DNA of 64,000 nucleotides from Sphingopyxis terrae subsp. terrae NBRC 15098 (GTDB lineage Bacteria > Pseudomonadota > Alphaproteobacteria > Sphingomonadales > Sphingomonadaceae): contig NZ_BCZQ01000003.1 of the NCBI RefSeq assembly GCF_001598815.1, positions 124,001 through 188,000 of the forward strand, in the 5' to 3' direction. The first letter of the stretch is position 1; each line of letters begins with the position of its first letter. Shown one piece after another: positions 54,518 through 63,174 of this stretch. The notes beneath the pieces were generated by a model. That model did no database searches. It worked only from the letters and a program-made list of their open reading frames with translations, and had not been told where the DNA came from. Both the position numbers and the translations under genes were made by a program.

Positions 54518-55042
54518 TCAGGCAGCAAGCGGGCGGGCGAGAACGCGGTCGTCGTAGAACTTCCCCCCGACATTGAACTGGCGTGTCCCGACGTCGACGA
54601 AGCCCTGCTTGCGATAGAAAGCGAGCGCCCGCTCGTTGCGGGCGTAAACGCCAAGCAACAGGCGGCGATGCCCTGCCGCAGCGTGAAGTGCGCAGCGCAT
54701 CAGCGCGGCGCCAAGTCCGCTGCCATGAAAACGCGACAGCGAATAGATGCGCTTGAGTTCAATGTCGCCCGCCTCGGCAGCGGCGAGGTCGGGCCGACCG
54801 ATCAGCGCGAAGCCGATCGGCGCGCCGCCCGGCTGCGCCTCGGCAAGCCAGGCGCGCGCGCCCGACGCCAGATAGGCGCGATAGGCGGCCTCCTGATGCT
54901 GCGCCGCGCAATGCCCGACGATCGCCTCGCCGTCGAGAATGCCCGCGAAGGTTTCGAGGAAGGTCGCGGCGCCGATCAATGCCAACGCGGCGGCATCAGC
55001 CTCTCCGGCCTCGCGAATCGCCCATGTCGGTCCGTCCTCCAT
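54518..55042 (-). CDS. GNAT-family acetyltransferase inside the split metH operon
   Basis: 174 residues. GNAT features: DIELKRIYSLSRFHGSGLGAA (acetyl-CoA-binding loop RFHGSGLG), GVYARNERALAFYRKQGFVD, and a C-terminal DDRVLARPLAA. Its start overlaps the stop of the homocysteine methyltransferase gene (TGATG) and it precedes the rest of metH by 18 bases, so it is embedded between the two halves. Substrate unknown; a role in detoxifying methionine analogues or modifying an enzyme of the pathway is possible but unproven. Confidence 0.85.
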   Translation of the reverse strand: MEDGPTWAIREAGEADAAALALIGAATFLETFAGILDGEAIVGHCAAQHQEAAYRAYLASGARAWLAEAQPGGAPIGFALIGRPDLAAAEAGDIELKRIYSLSRFHGSGLGAALMRCALHAAAGHRRLLLGVYARNERALAFYRKQGFVDVGTRQFNVGGKFYDDRVLARPLAA

Positions 55043-56097
55043 CAGGATGCCGCCGCCATCGTGAAGGGCTCCAGTCCGGCAAGCCGCGTGCGCACCGGCA
55101 CCTCGGGAATCCGCCGCGCGGGGAGGCCCTGCACGGCCTTTGCCATCGCTGCGATATGCGCCGGGGTCGATCCGCAGCAGCCGCCGAGGATGTTGACCTG
55201 ACCATGGTCGGCCCATTCGCGGACCAGCGCCGCGGTCGTGTCGGGCAATTCGTCATATTCGCCAAGCTCGTTGGGCAGGCCGGCGTTCGGATAGACCATC
55301 ACCAGCGTGTCGGCGAGGTCGGAGAGCACGCGGACATGCGGGCGAAGCTGCGCCGCGCCGAACGAGCAGTTGAGCCCCAGTGTCAGCGGCTTGGCATGAC
55401 GCACCGCATACCAGAAAGCCTCGACCGTGTGGCCCGACAGGTTGCGACCCGACAGGTCGGTGAGCGTCATCGAGATCATCAGCGGCAGCTCGCGCCCGAC
55501 CTTCGCCTCTGCCTCGAGCGTCGCGGCGATGCCGGCCTTGGCATTCAGTGTGTCGAAGATCGTCTCGATCAGGATGAAATCGGCTCCGCCTTCAGCCAGC
55601 GCGATTACCTGTTCGCGATAGACGTCCTTCAATTCGTCGAAATCGATCTCGCGATAGCCGGGATTGTTGACGTCGGGCGACAGCGACAGCGTCTTGTTCG
55701 TCGGCCCGACCGCGCCCGCGACGAAGCGGCGGCGGCCGTCCTGCGCCGCGAACTTGTCGGCCGCTTCGCGCCCCAGGCGCGCGCTTTCGTGGTTGATGTC
55801 AGCAACGAGCGCTTCGGCGCCATAATCGGCCTGGCTGATCCGGTTCGCGCTGAACGTGTTGGTCGAGACAATGTCCGATCCGGCGGCGAGATAGGCCTCG
55901 CCGATCGCGGTCACGACATCCTGCCGCGTCAGCGCAAGGATGTCGTTATTACCCTTCTGGTCGTGACCGAGGCCGAGCGATCCCGCATAATCGGCTTCGC
56001 CGAGCTTGCGGAGCTGAATCTGAGTGCCCCAGCCGCCATCGGTGAGCAGGATCCGGTCCTTCGCCGCCGCGATCAGGGCCTCGCGCGCTGAGATCAT
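55042..56097 (-). CDS. Homocysteine S-methyltransferase subunit of split methionine synthase
   Basis: 351 residues, equal to the N-terminal module of MetH. Barrel start LLTDGGWGTQIQLRKLGE; the zinc-binding cysteines lie in LGLNCSFGAAQLR and ILGGCCGSTPAHIA. It transfers the methyl group to homocysteine using methylcobalamin on the partner MetH protein. Overlaps metF (ATGA) and the GNAT gene (TGATG), so the module is translationally coupled on both sides. Confidence 0.94.
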   Translation of the reverse strand: MISAREALIAAAKDRILLTDGGWGTQIQLRKLGEADYAGSLGLGHDQKGNNDILALTRQDVVTAIGEAYLAAGSDIVSTNTFSANRISQADYGAEALVADINHESARLGREAADKFAAQDGRRRFVAGAVGPTNKTLSLSPDVNNPGYREIDFDELKDVYREQVIALAEGGADFILIETIFDTLNAKAGIAATLEAEAKVGRELPLMISMTLTDLSGRNLSGHTVEAFWYAVRHAKPLTLGLNCSFGAAQLRPHVRVLSDLADTLVMVYPNAGLPNELGEYDELPDTTAALVREWADHGQVNILGGCCGSTPAHIAAMAKAVQGLPARRIPEVPVRTRLAGLEPFTMAAAS

Positions 56098-57032
56098 GCC
56101 GCCTTATCCTTTGCCGGCGCCACCGGCCGCAGCCCCAGCATATGACAGATCGCATAGCTGAGTTCGGCGCGGTTAAGCGTGTAGAAGTGAAAATCGCGTA
56201 CACCGCCCGCGTAGAGGCGGCGGCACATTTCGGCCGCGACCGTCGCGGCAACGAGCTGACGCGCGGCGGGCAGATCGTCGAGCCCTTCGAACAGCGCGAT
56301 CATCCACGCAGGGATCGCGGTGCCGCACATATCGGCCATGCGCCGCGTCTGCGACACGTTCGACACCGGCAGGATGCCCGGCACGATCGGCGCGTCAATG
56401 CCCGCCGCAGCCGCGGCGTCGCGGAAGCGCAGGAAGGCTTCGGGCGAGAAGAAGAATTGCGTGATCGCACGCGTCGCCCCGGCATCAAGCTTGCGTTTCA
56501 GATTGTCGAGATCGGCCTGCGGGCAATCCGCGTCGGGATGCACCTCCGGATAAGCGGCGACCGAAATGTCGAACGGCGCGATCCGCTTCAACCCGGCGAC
56601 GAGCTCGACCGCGTTCGCAAAACCGTCGGGATGCGCCCGATACGCACCGCCGCCGGGGACATCGCCGCGCAGCGCGACGATATGCCGCACGCCCGCGTCC
56701 CAATAGGCGCGCGCAACCTCGTCGATCTCAGCGCGCGACGCCTCGACGCAGGTCAGGTGCGCGGCGGGCGGCACCGCGCTTTCGGACGCGATCCGTGCCA
56801 CCGTCGCATGGGTGCGCTCGCGCGTCGATCCGCCCGCTCCATAAGTTACTGAAACGAAGCGCGGCGCCAGCGGCTCGAGCGTGCGGAACGTGTCCCACAG
56901 CTGCGCCTCCATCTTCTCGGACTTGGGCGGAAAGAATTCGAAACTGACGCCGATGTCGCCTTCCAGATTGGCGAAGAGCGGCGACGCCGCAGCGCGGCGC
57001 GCCTCGGCCAGCGCGTCGAGGGAAGTGGTCAT
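56094..57032 (-). CDS. metF: 5,10-methylenetetrahydrofolate reductase
   Basis: 312 residues. TIM barrel with VSFEFFPPKSEKMEAQLW (the catalytic Glu in FEFFPPK), SVTYGAGGSTRERTHA, HIVALRGDVPGG, and the FAD/substrate loop RAITQFFFSPEAFLRF. Supplies methyl-THF to MetH. Its start overlaps the regulator's stop (ATGA) and its stop overlaps the next gene, so it lies inside a tightly coupled operon. Confidence 0.96.
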   Translation of the reverse strand: MTTSLDALAEARRAAASPLFANLEGDIGVSFEFFPPKSEKMEAQLWDTFRTLEPLAPRFVSVTYGAGGSTRERTHATVARIASESAVPPAAHLTCVEASRAEIDEVARAYWDAGVRHIVALRGDVPGGGAYRAHPDGFANAVELVAGLKRIAPFDISVAAYPEVHPDADCPQADLDNLKRKLDAGATRAITQFFFSPEAFLRFRDAAAAAGIDAPIVPGILPVSNVSQTRRMADMCGTAIPAWMIALFEGLDDLPAARQLVAATVAAEMCRRLYAGGVRDFHFYTLNRAELSYAICHMLGLRPVAPAKDKAA

Positions 57033-58018
57033 GCGGCGAGCCTTTTGCCTTCGCCGTCGCCCGCGGCGACGGGGGGTTGATCCTGATCACGGCGGCGCGC
57101 GCCAAGCCACAGCTTGACCGCGAGCGCACCGCCTTCGAGTGTTTGCGTCCGTTCGAGCGTCAGCCCCGACGCGGCGAACCAGCCGCCGATCTGCGTATCC
57201 GAAAAACCGAGGCGCGCATGCGCGGCCAAGGCGCGCAGATCCTCATCCTCGTGCGGCGCAAAATCGGCAACGAGCAAATGCCCGCCATCGCGCAGCACGC
57301 GCGCGGCTTCGGCGATGACGCGTTCGGGTTCGTGGGCAAAGTGCAGCGCCTGATGGATAACCACCGAATCGACGCCGGCGTCGGCGATGGGCAGTGCGAG
57401 GAAATCGCCCTGCACCAGATCGACCGGCACTGCCTGATCCGACAGTTTGGCGCGCGCGATGCGCAGCATTTCGGGGCTGCGGTCGAGCGCGGTGATCCGC
57501 TGCGCCGTTGGTGCGAAGATTTCGGCCATGCGCCCCGTGCCGGTGCCGACGTCAAGCAGATGGCCCAGCGCGCGCCCGTACATCATCGCGACCATCGCGT
57601 CCTCGACCTCGCTTTCGGCGACGTGGCGCGACCGGATCGCATCCCATTCGGCCGCATGGTCGGCGAAATAGCGTTCGGCCACCGCCGCGCGCTCGGCGCG
57701 AACCGCGGCAAGCCGGCGCGCATCCTGCGCGATCACCAGCGCCTCGCGCGCCGAAAAGGGCCACGCTCCGGCGGCAGCAGCCATGTCGGCACCCGGCCCC
57801 TGTTCGGCGATGCGCAGGAAGACCCAGCTCCCCTCGCGGCGGCGCTCGACGATCCCGGCTTCGGCGAGGATACGGACGTGGCGCGAAACGCGCGGCTGGC
57901 TCTGTTCAAGCACCGCCGCCAGTTCGCCGATCGCCAGCTCCATCTCGCGCAGCAAAGCGACGACGCGCAGGCGCGTCGGGTCGGCCAAGGCCCGAAAAAT
58001 GTCGATCAGCTCGCTCAT
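57029..58018 (-). CDS. ArsR-type regulator fused to a SAM-methyltransferase domain
   Basis: 329 residues. N-terminal ArsR winged helix (about 1-75: FRALADPTRLRVVALLREME, then LEQSQPRVSRHVRILAEAGI). The C-terminal class I methyltransferase domain (about 130-300) has LLDVGTGTGRMAEIF and ALDRSPEMLRIARAKL. No metal-binding Cys cluster of the arsenic type is visible. As the first gene of the metF-metH operon, with a palindromic operator 8 bases upstream of its start, it probably represses the operon using SAM or SAH bound to the methyltransferase domain. SahR, an ArsR-family SAH sensor, is a precedent for the logic. Confidence 0.92.
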   Translation of the reverse strand: MSELIDIFRALADPTRLRVVALLREMELAIGELAAVLEQSQPRVSRHVRILAEAGIVERRREGSWVFLRIAEQGPGADMAAAAGAWPFSAREALVIAQDARRLAAVRAERAAVAERYFADHAAEWDAIRSRHVAESEVEDAMVAMMYGRALGHLLDVGTGTGRMAEIFAPTAQRITALDRSPEMLRIARAKLSDQAVPVDLVQGDFLALPIADAGVDSVVIHQALHFAHEPERVIAEAARVLRDGGHLLVADFAPHEDEDLRALAAHARLGFSDTQIGGWFAASGLTLERTQTLEGGALAVKLWLGARRRDQDQPPVAAGDGEGKRLAA

Positions 58019-58026
58019 CGCGGCAT

Positions 58027-58048
58027 CATATAAAGACTTCTTTATATG
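58027..58048. promoter_or_regulatory. Palindromic operator of the methionine operon
   Basis: CATATAAAGA-CT-TCTTTATATG: a perfect 10-bp inverted repeat with a 2-base spacer, strikingly AT-rich in a GC-rich context. It ends 9 bases before the ATG of the ArsR-methyltransferase gene. Size and symmetry fit an ArsR/SmtB-family dimer site. Autorepression of the whole five-gene operon is inferred. Confidence 0.85.
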
Positions 58049-58235
58049 TGGTCAACGAATTGTCGTGCAGCAACCGTGTGCGCGCGCGATTGCGACCAAC
58101 GCCGCGCCTTGGACAAAAAGTCCGTTGCACCCCCACTTACAACCCTGTAATTCCGGCGCCCGATCAACGGGAGCAGGATCGCATTGGTCCGGTCCGCCCG
58201 CCGGTCGAGAAGTTCAATCAAGAGGGGTATCCCAA

Positions 58236-58553
58236 ATGAAAAAGTCGATCACTCTGTCGCTCGTCCTCGCCGCGTCGCTGAGCGTTGCCGCTTGCTCGCA
58301 GAAGGCTGCTGACGAAGCCGCTCCGGCCGACACCGCGGCCACCGAAACCGTCGAAGGCGCTGCCGACGGCGCGATGGAAGCCGCTTCGAGCGCTGCTGAC
58401 GCGACCGCTTCGGCCGCGACCGACGCCGCCGCTGCCGCCGGCGACGCTGCCGACAAGGCTGGCGAAGCTGCAGACAAGGCCAGCGAAGCCGCTGCGGCCG
58501 CCAAGGAAGCGACCGACGCCGCTGCCGCGAAGATGGAAGAAGCCAAGAAGTAA
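58236..58553 (+). CDS. Ala-rich small lipoprotein 1
   Basis: 105 residues. Signal peptide with lipobox VAAC (Cys20). The mature part is almost wholly A/D/E/K/T in heptad-like units (DAADKAGEAADKASEAAAAA), a long amphipathic coiled coil. RBS AGAGGGG lies before the ATG. A bidirectional intergenic region separates it from the methionine operon. Possibly an Lpp-like envelope spacer or desiccation-type helix; function unknown. A terminator follows directly. Confidence 0.8.
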   Translation: MKKSITLSLVLAASLSVAACSQKAADEAAPADTAATETVEGAADGAMEAASSAADATASAATDAAAAAGDAADKAGEAADKASEAAAAAKEATDAAAAKMEEAKK

Positions 58554-58587
58554 GCTTCCACTTTCGCCTGCCAAGGCAAGGAAATCG

Positions 58588-58619
58588 GGGGTCGTCGACA
58601 TGCGTCGGCGGCCCCTTTT
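58588..58619 (+). terminator. Terminator of small lipoprotein 1
   Basis: A 12-bp stem (58588-58599 with 58604-58615) with two G-T pairs, loop ATGC and TTTT (58616-58619). Confidence 0.75.
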
Positions 58620-58744
58620 CCTTTTGCGATCAATACCCCGCGGCCACCGCGTCCCGCCGCACGGTTGCCAAGCCGGGCAGGCGCAGTTAGTCTCCGCGCC
58701 CAGTGGCCGGTTATCCGGCCGCTTGCACATCGAAAGGAACATAT

Positions 58745-59038
58745 ATGCGCAAGATCATCCTCGCCTCGATGGCCGCAGCGGCCTTCAGCCTCGCCGCTTG
58801 CTCGGAAAAGGCGCAGCAGGAAACGTCTGAAGCCGGCGATGCGATCGCCGCTGATGCCGCTAGCGCGGGCGATGCCGTCGCCGATGGTGCGGCCGACGCC
58901 GCTGACGCGACCGCCGATGCCGCGAAGGACGCCGGCAACGCCGTCGAAGGCACCGTGAATGCCGCCGGCGATGTCGCCGCTGCCGCGGGCGACAAGATCC
59001 AGGAAGAAACCAAGAAGGCCGAAGCCAACGACAAGTAA
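58745..59038 (+). CDS. Ala-rich small lipoprotein 2
   Basis: 97 residues. Lipobox LAAC (Cys19), then CSEKAQQETSEAGDAIAADA and further Ala/Asp/Gly units (DAADATADAAKDAG) ending KIQEETKKAEANDK. Paralogue of the preceding gene, with the same design and composition. GAAAGGAACATAT gives the RBS before the ATG. It has its own terminator. Confidence 0.8.
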   Translation: MRKIILASMAAAAFSLAACSEKAQQETSEAGDAIAADAASAGDAVADGAADAADATADAAKDAGNAVEGTVNAAGDVAAAAGDKIQEETKKAEANDK

Positions 59039-59071
59039 GTCGTCGGCAGGCCCTTGGCCTGATAGGGAAAG

Positions 59072-59103
59072 AGGGGCTTCGCCGGAATGGCGGGGCCCCT
59101 TTT
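59072..59103 (+). terminator. Terminator of small lipoprotein 2
   Basis: Stem AGGGGC..CGCC with GGCG..GCCCCT (59072-59100), with an internal TT/GG mismatch, followed by TTTT (59100-59103). Confidence 0.7.
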
Positions 59104-59116
59104 CGCAGGAGCCGAC

Positions 59117-59323
59117 ATGACGAAATTTCCAACCTGCATGGTTTTGGCCGCAGTACTGTGCCTCGTCGCCGGCTGCAGCCGCACCGACAATGAGCCCGGC
59201 CCCGGCGGCGTCACGGTCAGCGAGGCCAAGGCGCTCGACGATGCGGCCGAAATGCTCGAAAGCCGGGACGGCACCGCTACGAACGCCGAGAGTGCCGCGA
59301 GCGGCGAAGACGGCGGCAAATAG
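59117..59323 (+). CDS. Small lipoprotein 3
   Basis: 68 residues. Signal peptide MTKFPTCMVLAAVLCLVAGC with lipobox VAGC (Cys20), then a short acidic, disordered mature part (DAAEMLESRDGTATNAESAA). CAGGAG precedes the ATG. It is next to the two Ala-rich lipoproteins but less repetitive. No family is recognised. Confidence 0.7.
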   Translation: MTKFPTCMVLAAVLCLVAGCSRTDNEPGPGGVTVSEAKALDDAAEMLESRDGTATNAESAASGEDGGK

Positions 59324-59454
59324 GCTTTCGCCAAATCGATTGCCGCGATAGAAGCCAGGCGTCCCGCAACTGGCGCTGAAGATGGAGTTCCATCGGGGAG
59401 CGGGACCGATGCGAGCCGCGCGCCTGGGTGATCCGTCAGAAAAGGACCATCCCG

Positions 59455-60132
59455 ATGACCGACGCGCCGCAAACCACCATCGTCTTCCTGCTGTTTCCCG
59501 GTATCACCCAGCTCGATTTTACCGCACCGGCGCAGGCGCTGTGCCGCCTGCCCGGCGCGCGGCTGATCGGCGCCGCGGCCAGCCTCGACCCGATACCGAC
59601 CGACTGCGGCTTTGCGATGGTGCCGACGCATGATTTCGCCGCGGCGCCGCAAGCCGACATACTGTGCGTCCCCGGCGGACATGGCGTCGCCGAAGCGCTG
59701 GGCGACCGGGCGACGATCGACTTCATCGCGCAGCAGGCGGCCGGCGCCACCTGGGTGACGAGCGTGTGCACCGGCGCCTTCCTGCTCGGCCGCGCCGGGC
59801 TGCTCGAAGGGCGGCGCGCGACCACGCATTGGGCCTATACGCATCTGCTGCCGATGGTCGGCGCGCGCCACGAAGCGGCGCGCGTCGTCGAGGACGGTCC
59901 CGTCGTGACGAGCGGCGGGGTGACGTCGGGCCTCGATTTCGCGCTGACGCTGGTCGCGCGGATGCGGGGCGACGCGGCCGCGCAGGCGATCCAGCTTGCA
60001 ATCGAATATGATCCGGCCCCGCCCTTCGCCGGCGGCCACCCCGACCGGGCGCCGGTCGCGGTGACCGAGAGGTTGAAAGCGCGCGTCTATGACGCAGCGG
60101 CGGCGCGGATGGCAGCGGCGCTCAAAAGCTAG
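59455..60132 (+). CDS. DJ-1/PfpI family protein (isonitrile-hydratase-like)
   Basis: 225 residues. Fold of the glutamine-amidotransferase-like superfamily: VFLLFPGITQLDFTAPAQA, DILCVPGGHGVAEAL, and the nucleophile cysteine in VTSVCTGAFLLGRAGLL. The length and the ITQLDF/TSVCTGA segments fit the isonitrile hydratase/GlxA N-terminal type without the AraC domain. Substrate unknown. AAAGGA lies before the ATG at 59455; the frame opens earlier, at a GTG 27 bases upstream. Confidence 0.85.
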   Translation: MTDAPQTTIVFLLFPGITQLDFTAPAQALCRLPGARLIGAAASLDPIPTDCGFAMVPTHDFAAAPQADILCVPGGHGVAEALGDRATIDFIAQQAAGATWVTSVCTGAFLLGRAGLLEGRRATTHWAYTHLLPMVGARHEAARVVEDGPVVTSGGVTSGLDFALTLVARMRGDAAAQAIQLAIEYDPAPPFAGGHPDRAPVAVTERLKARVYDAAAARMAAALKS

Positions 60133-60141
60133 AGCCGGCCC

Positions 60142-60927
60142 CTATGCGCAGTTTGCGAGGGCGATCTCGTAGAGTTTGGGCCAATATTTGCCGGTGACAA
60201 ATAGCCGCTTGCCCTTCGCGTCCCAGGCAATGCCGTTGAGCACGCTGTCGCTGTCGCTGACCCCGGCGTCTTTACGCAGCCCAGTCAGGTCGATGTAGGA
60301 GACGATGGCTCCGCTGTCGGGGTCGATCCGCACGATGACGTCGCTCATCCAAACATTCGCCCAGACCTGTCCGTCGATCGCCTCGAGTTCGTTGAGCATG
60401 GCGAGCGGACGGCCGCCGAAGCGAACGGTGACGCGGCGCTTTTCCGCCATCGTGGCGGGATCGAAGAAGCGCAGCGTCGGCGTTCCGTCGCTGAGCACGA
60501 TCGTATCGCCGAGCGTCGTCACCCCCCAGCCCTCGCCCGAATAGGTGAAGTCGCCGACCGGCTTCAGATCCTTGAAGCGCCAGCGATGGCCGATGCCGTT
60601 CTGCCAGGTGACGCCGATAATCTGGTCGCGCCAGCGCGTGATCCCTTCGCCGAACTGGTCGGCGGGGAGCGGCGTTTCGGCGAGCGCCTTGCCGGTCGCC
60701 AGGTCGAGACGCGCGATGCGCGAATGGCCGTACTGCCCCGTCCCTTCGTAAAGATGGCCGTCGTCCCAGAACAGGCCCTGAGTGAAGGAGGACGGATCGT
60801 GCGGATAGGTCTGGACCACCCGGTAGCCACAGCGTTCGATCGTGGCGCGCGGCGGCGGCGGCGCAGGCGGAGCGACGGCGGCCGCGGGATCGGCGAGCAG
60901 CGCGGCAAGGGCGAGAAGCAGGCTCAT
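60142..60927 (-). CDS. Glutaminyl-peptide cyclotransferase (bacterial beta-propeller type)
   Basis: 261 residues, exported (signal peptide with LLALAALLADPAAAVA and a proline-rich start). Five-bladed propeller of the plant/bacterial QC type: RVVQTYPHDPSSFTQGLFWD, LYEGTGQYGHSRI, LNELEAIDGQVWANVW, and DSVLNGIAWDAKGKRLFVTGKYW. It converts N-terminal Gln to pyroglutamate in secreted proteins. It is convergent with the PfpI-like gene (9-base gap). Confidence 0.92.
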   Translation of the reverse strand: MSLLLALAALLADPAAAVAPPAPPPPRATIERCGYRVVQTYPHDPSSFTQGLFWDDGHLYEGTGQYGHSRIARLDLATGKALAETPLPADQFGEGITRWRDQIIGVTWQNGIGHRWRFKDLKPVGDFTYSGEGWGVTTLGDTIVLSDGTPTLRFFDPATMAEKRRVTVRFGGRPLAMLNELEAIDGQVWANVWMSDVIVRIDPDSGAIVSYIDLTGLRKDAGVSDSDSVLNGIAWDAKGKRLFVTGKYWPKLYEIALANCA

Positions 60928-60989
60928 GACCGCCTAGCTATGCTGCGGCGGATGAACTGGCAATGGCCCGGAAAAAGGTGAGGGGACAG

Positions 60990-61019
60990 AAAAGGGCCGG
61001 AGGATTGCTCCCCCGGCCC
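60990..61019 (-). terminator. Terminator of groES-groEL
   Basis: On the minus strand a GGGCCGG-type stem of about 10 bp (60994-61019) is followed by TTTT (60990-60993), 36 bases after the groEL stop. Confidence 0.8.
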
Positions 61020-61054
61020 CGTTTCTTGTTGGCTGAGCGCCGAACGGTACGGAC

Positions 61055-62710
<1,656 letters not shown>

Positions 62711-62763
62711 TTAATAAAAGCGCAGAAAACTGCGTAACTTCACACTGAAATCGGCAAACAGGC

Positions 62764-63051
62764 TCAGGCGAGAACGCCGAGGATGTCCGATTCCTTCATG
62801 ATCAACAGCTCTTCGCCATCGACCTTGACTTCGGTGCCCGACCATTTGCCGAACAGGATGCGGTCGCCCGACTTGACGTCGAGCGGCGTCACCTTGCCAT
62901 CTTCGGCCTTGCTGCCGGTGCCGACGGCGACGACTTCGCCTTCCTGCGGCTTTTCCTTGGCGGTGTCGGGAATGATGATGCCGCCAGCCGTCTTTTCTTC
63001 GGCTTCGATACGGCGGACGAGCACGCGGTCGTGCAGCGGACGAAATTGCAT
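62764..63051 (-). CDS. groES: Co-chaperonin GroES (Hsp10)
   Basis: 95 residues starting [20 protein letters not shown]. Mobile-loop region [20 protein letters not shown], and [20 protein letters not shown] near the end. Canonical length. The ATG at 63051 is favoured over an in-frame ATG at 63096, which would overlap the CIRCE element. Confidence 0.99.
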   Translation of the reverse strand: MQFRPLHDRVLVRRIEAEEKTAGGIIIPDTAKEKPQEGEVVAVGTGSKAEDGKVTPLDVKSGDRILFGKWSGTEVKVDGEELLIMKESDILGVLA

Positions 63052-63085
63052 GGATGTCCCTCCAGTAATGCAATGGATGTCAGAC

Positions 63086-63112
63086 TTAGCACTCACAGGG
63101 CGCGAGTGCTAA
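63086..63112. promoter_or_regulatory. CIRCE element (HrcA operator) of groESL
   Basis: TTAGCACTC-N9-GAGTGCTAA is a perfect match to CIRCE, between the promoter and the groES start. Repressor HrcA should bind it; hrcA is not in the window. Confidence 0.97.
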
Positions 63113-63121
63113 CAAGCCGGC

Positions 63122-63150
63122 ATATGGGTGGGAGTCAGATGGGCGTCAAG
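63122..63150 (-). promoter_or_regulatory. Probable sigma-32/housekeeping promoter of groESL
   Basis: On the minus strand CTTG-N18-CCCATAT, which matches the alphaproteobacterial heat-shock consensus with one mismatch. The same bases also read as TTGACG-N17-CATATG. It ends 10 bases upstream of the CIRCE element, so the repressor would sit on the start site. Confidence 0.7.
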
Positions 63151-63174
63151 CAGCGCCGATCAACTTTTTTTGCG

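Noticed and set aside
58019..58235. SAM riboswitch upstream of the methionine operon
   Set aside because: The leader between the operator and the ATG is about 9 bases; no SAM-II or other aptamer fold was seen.
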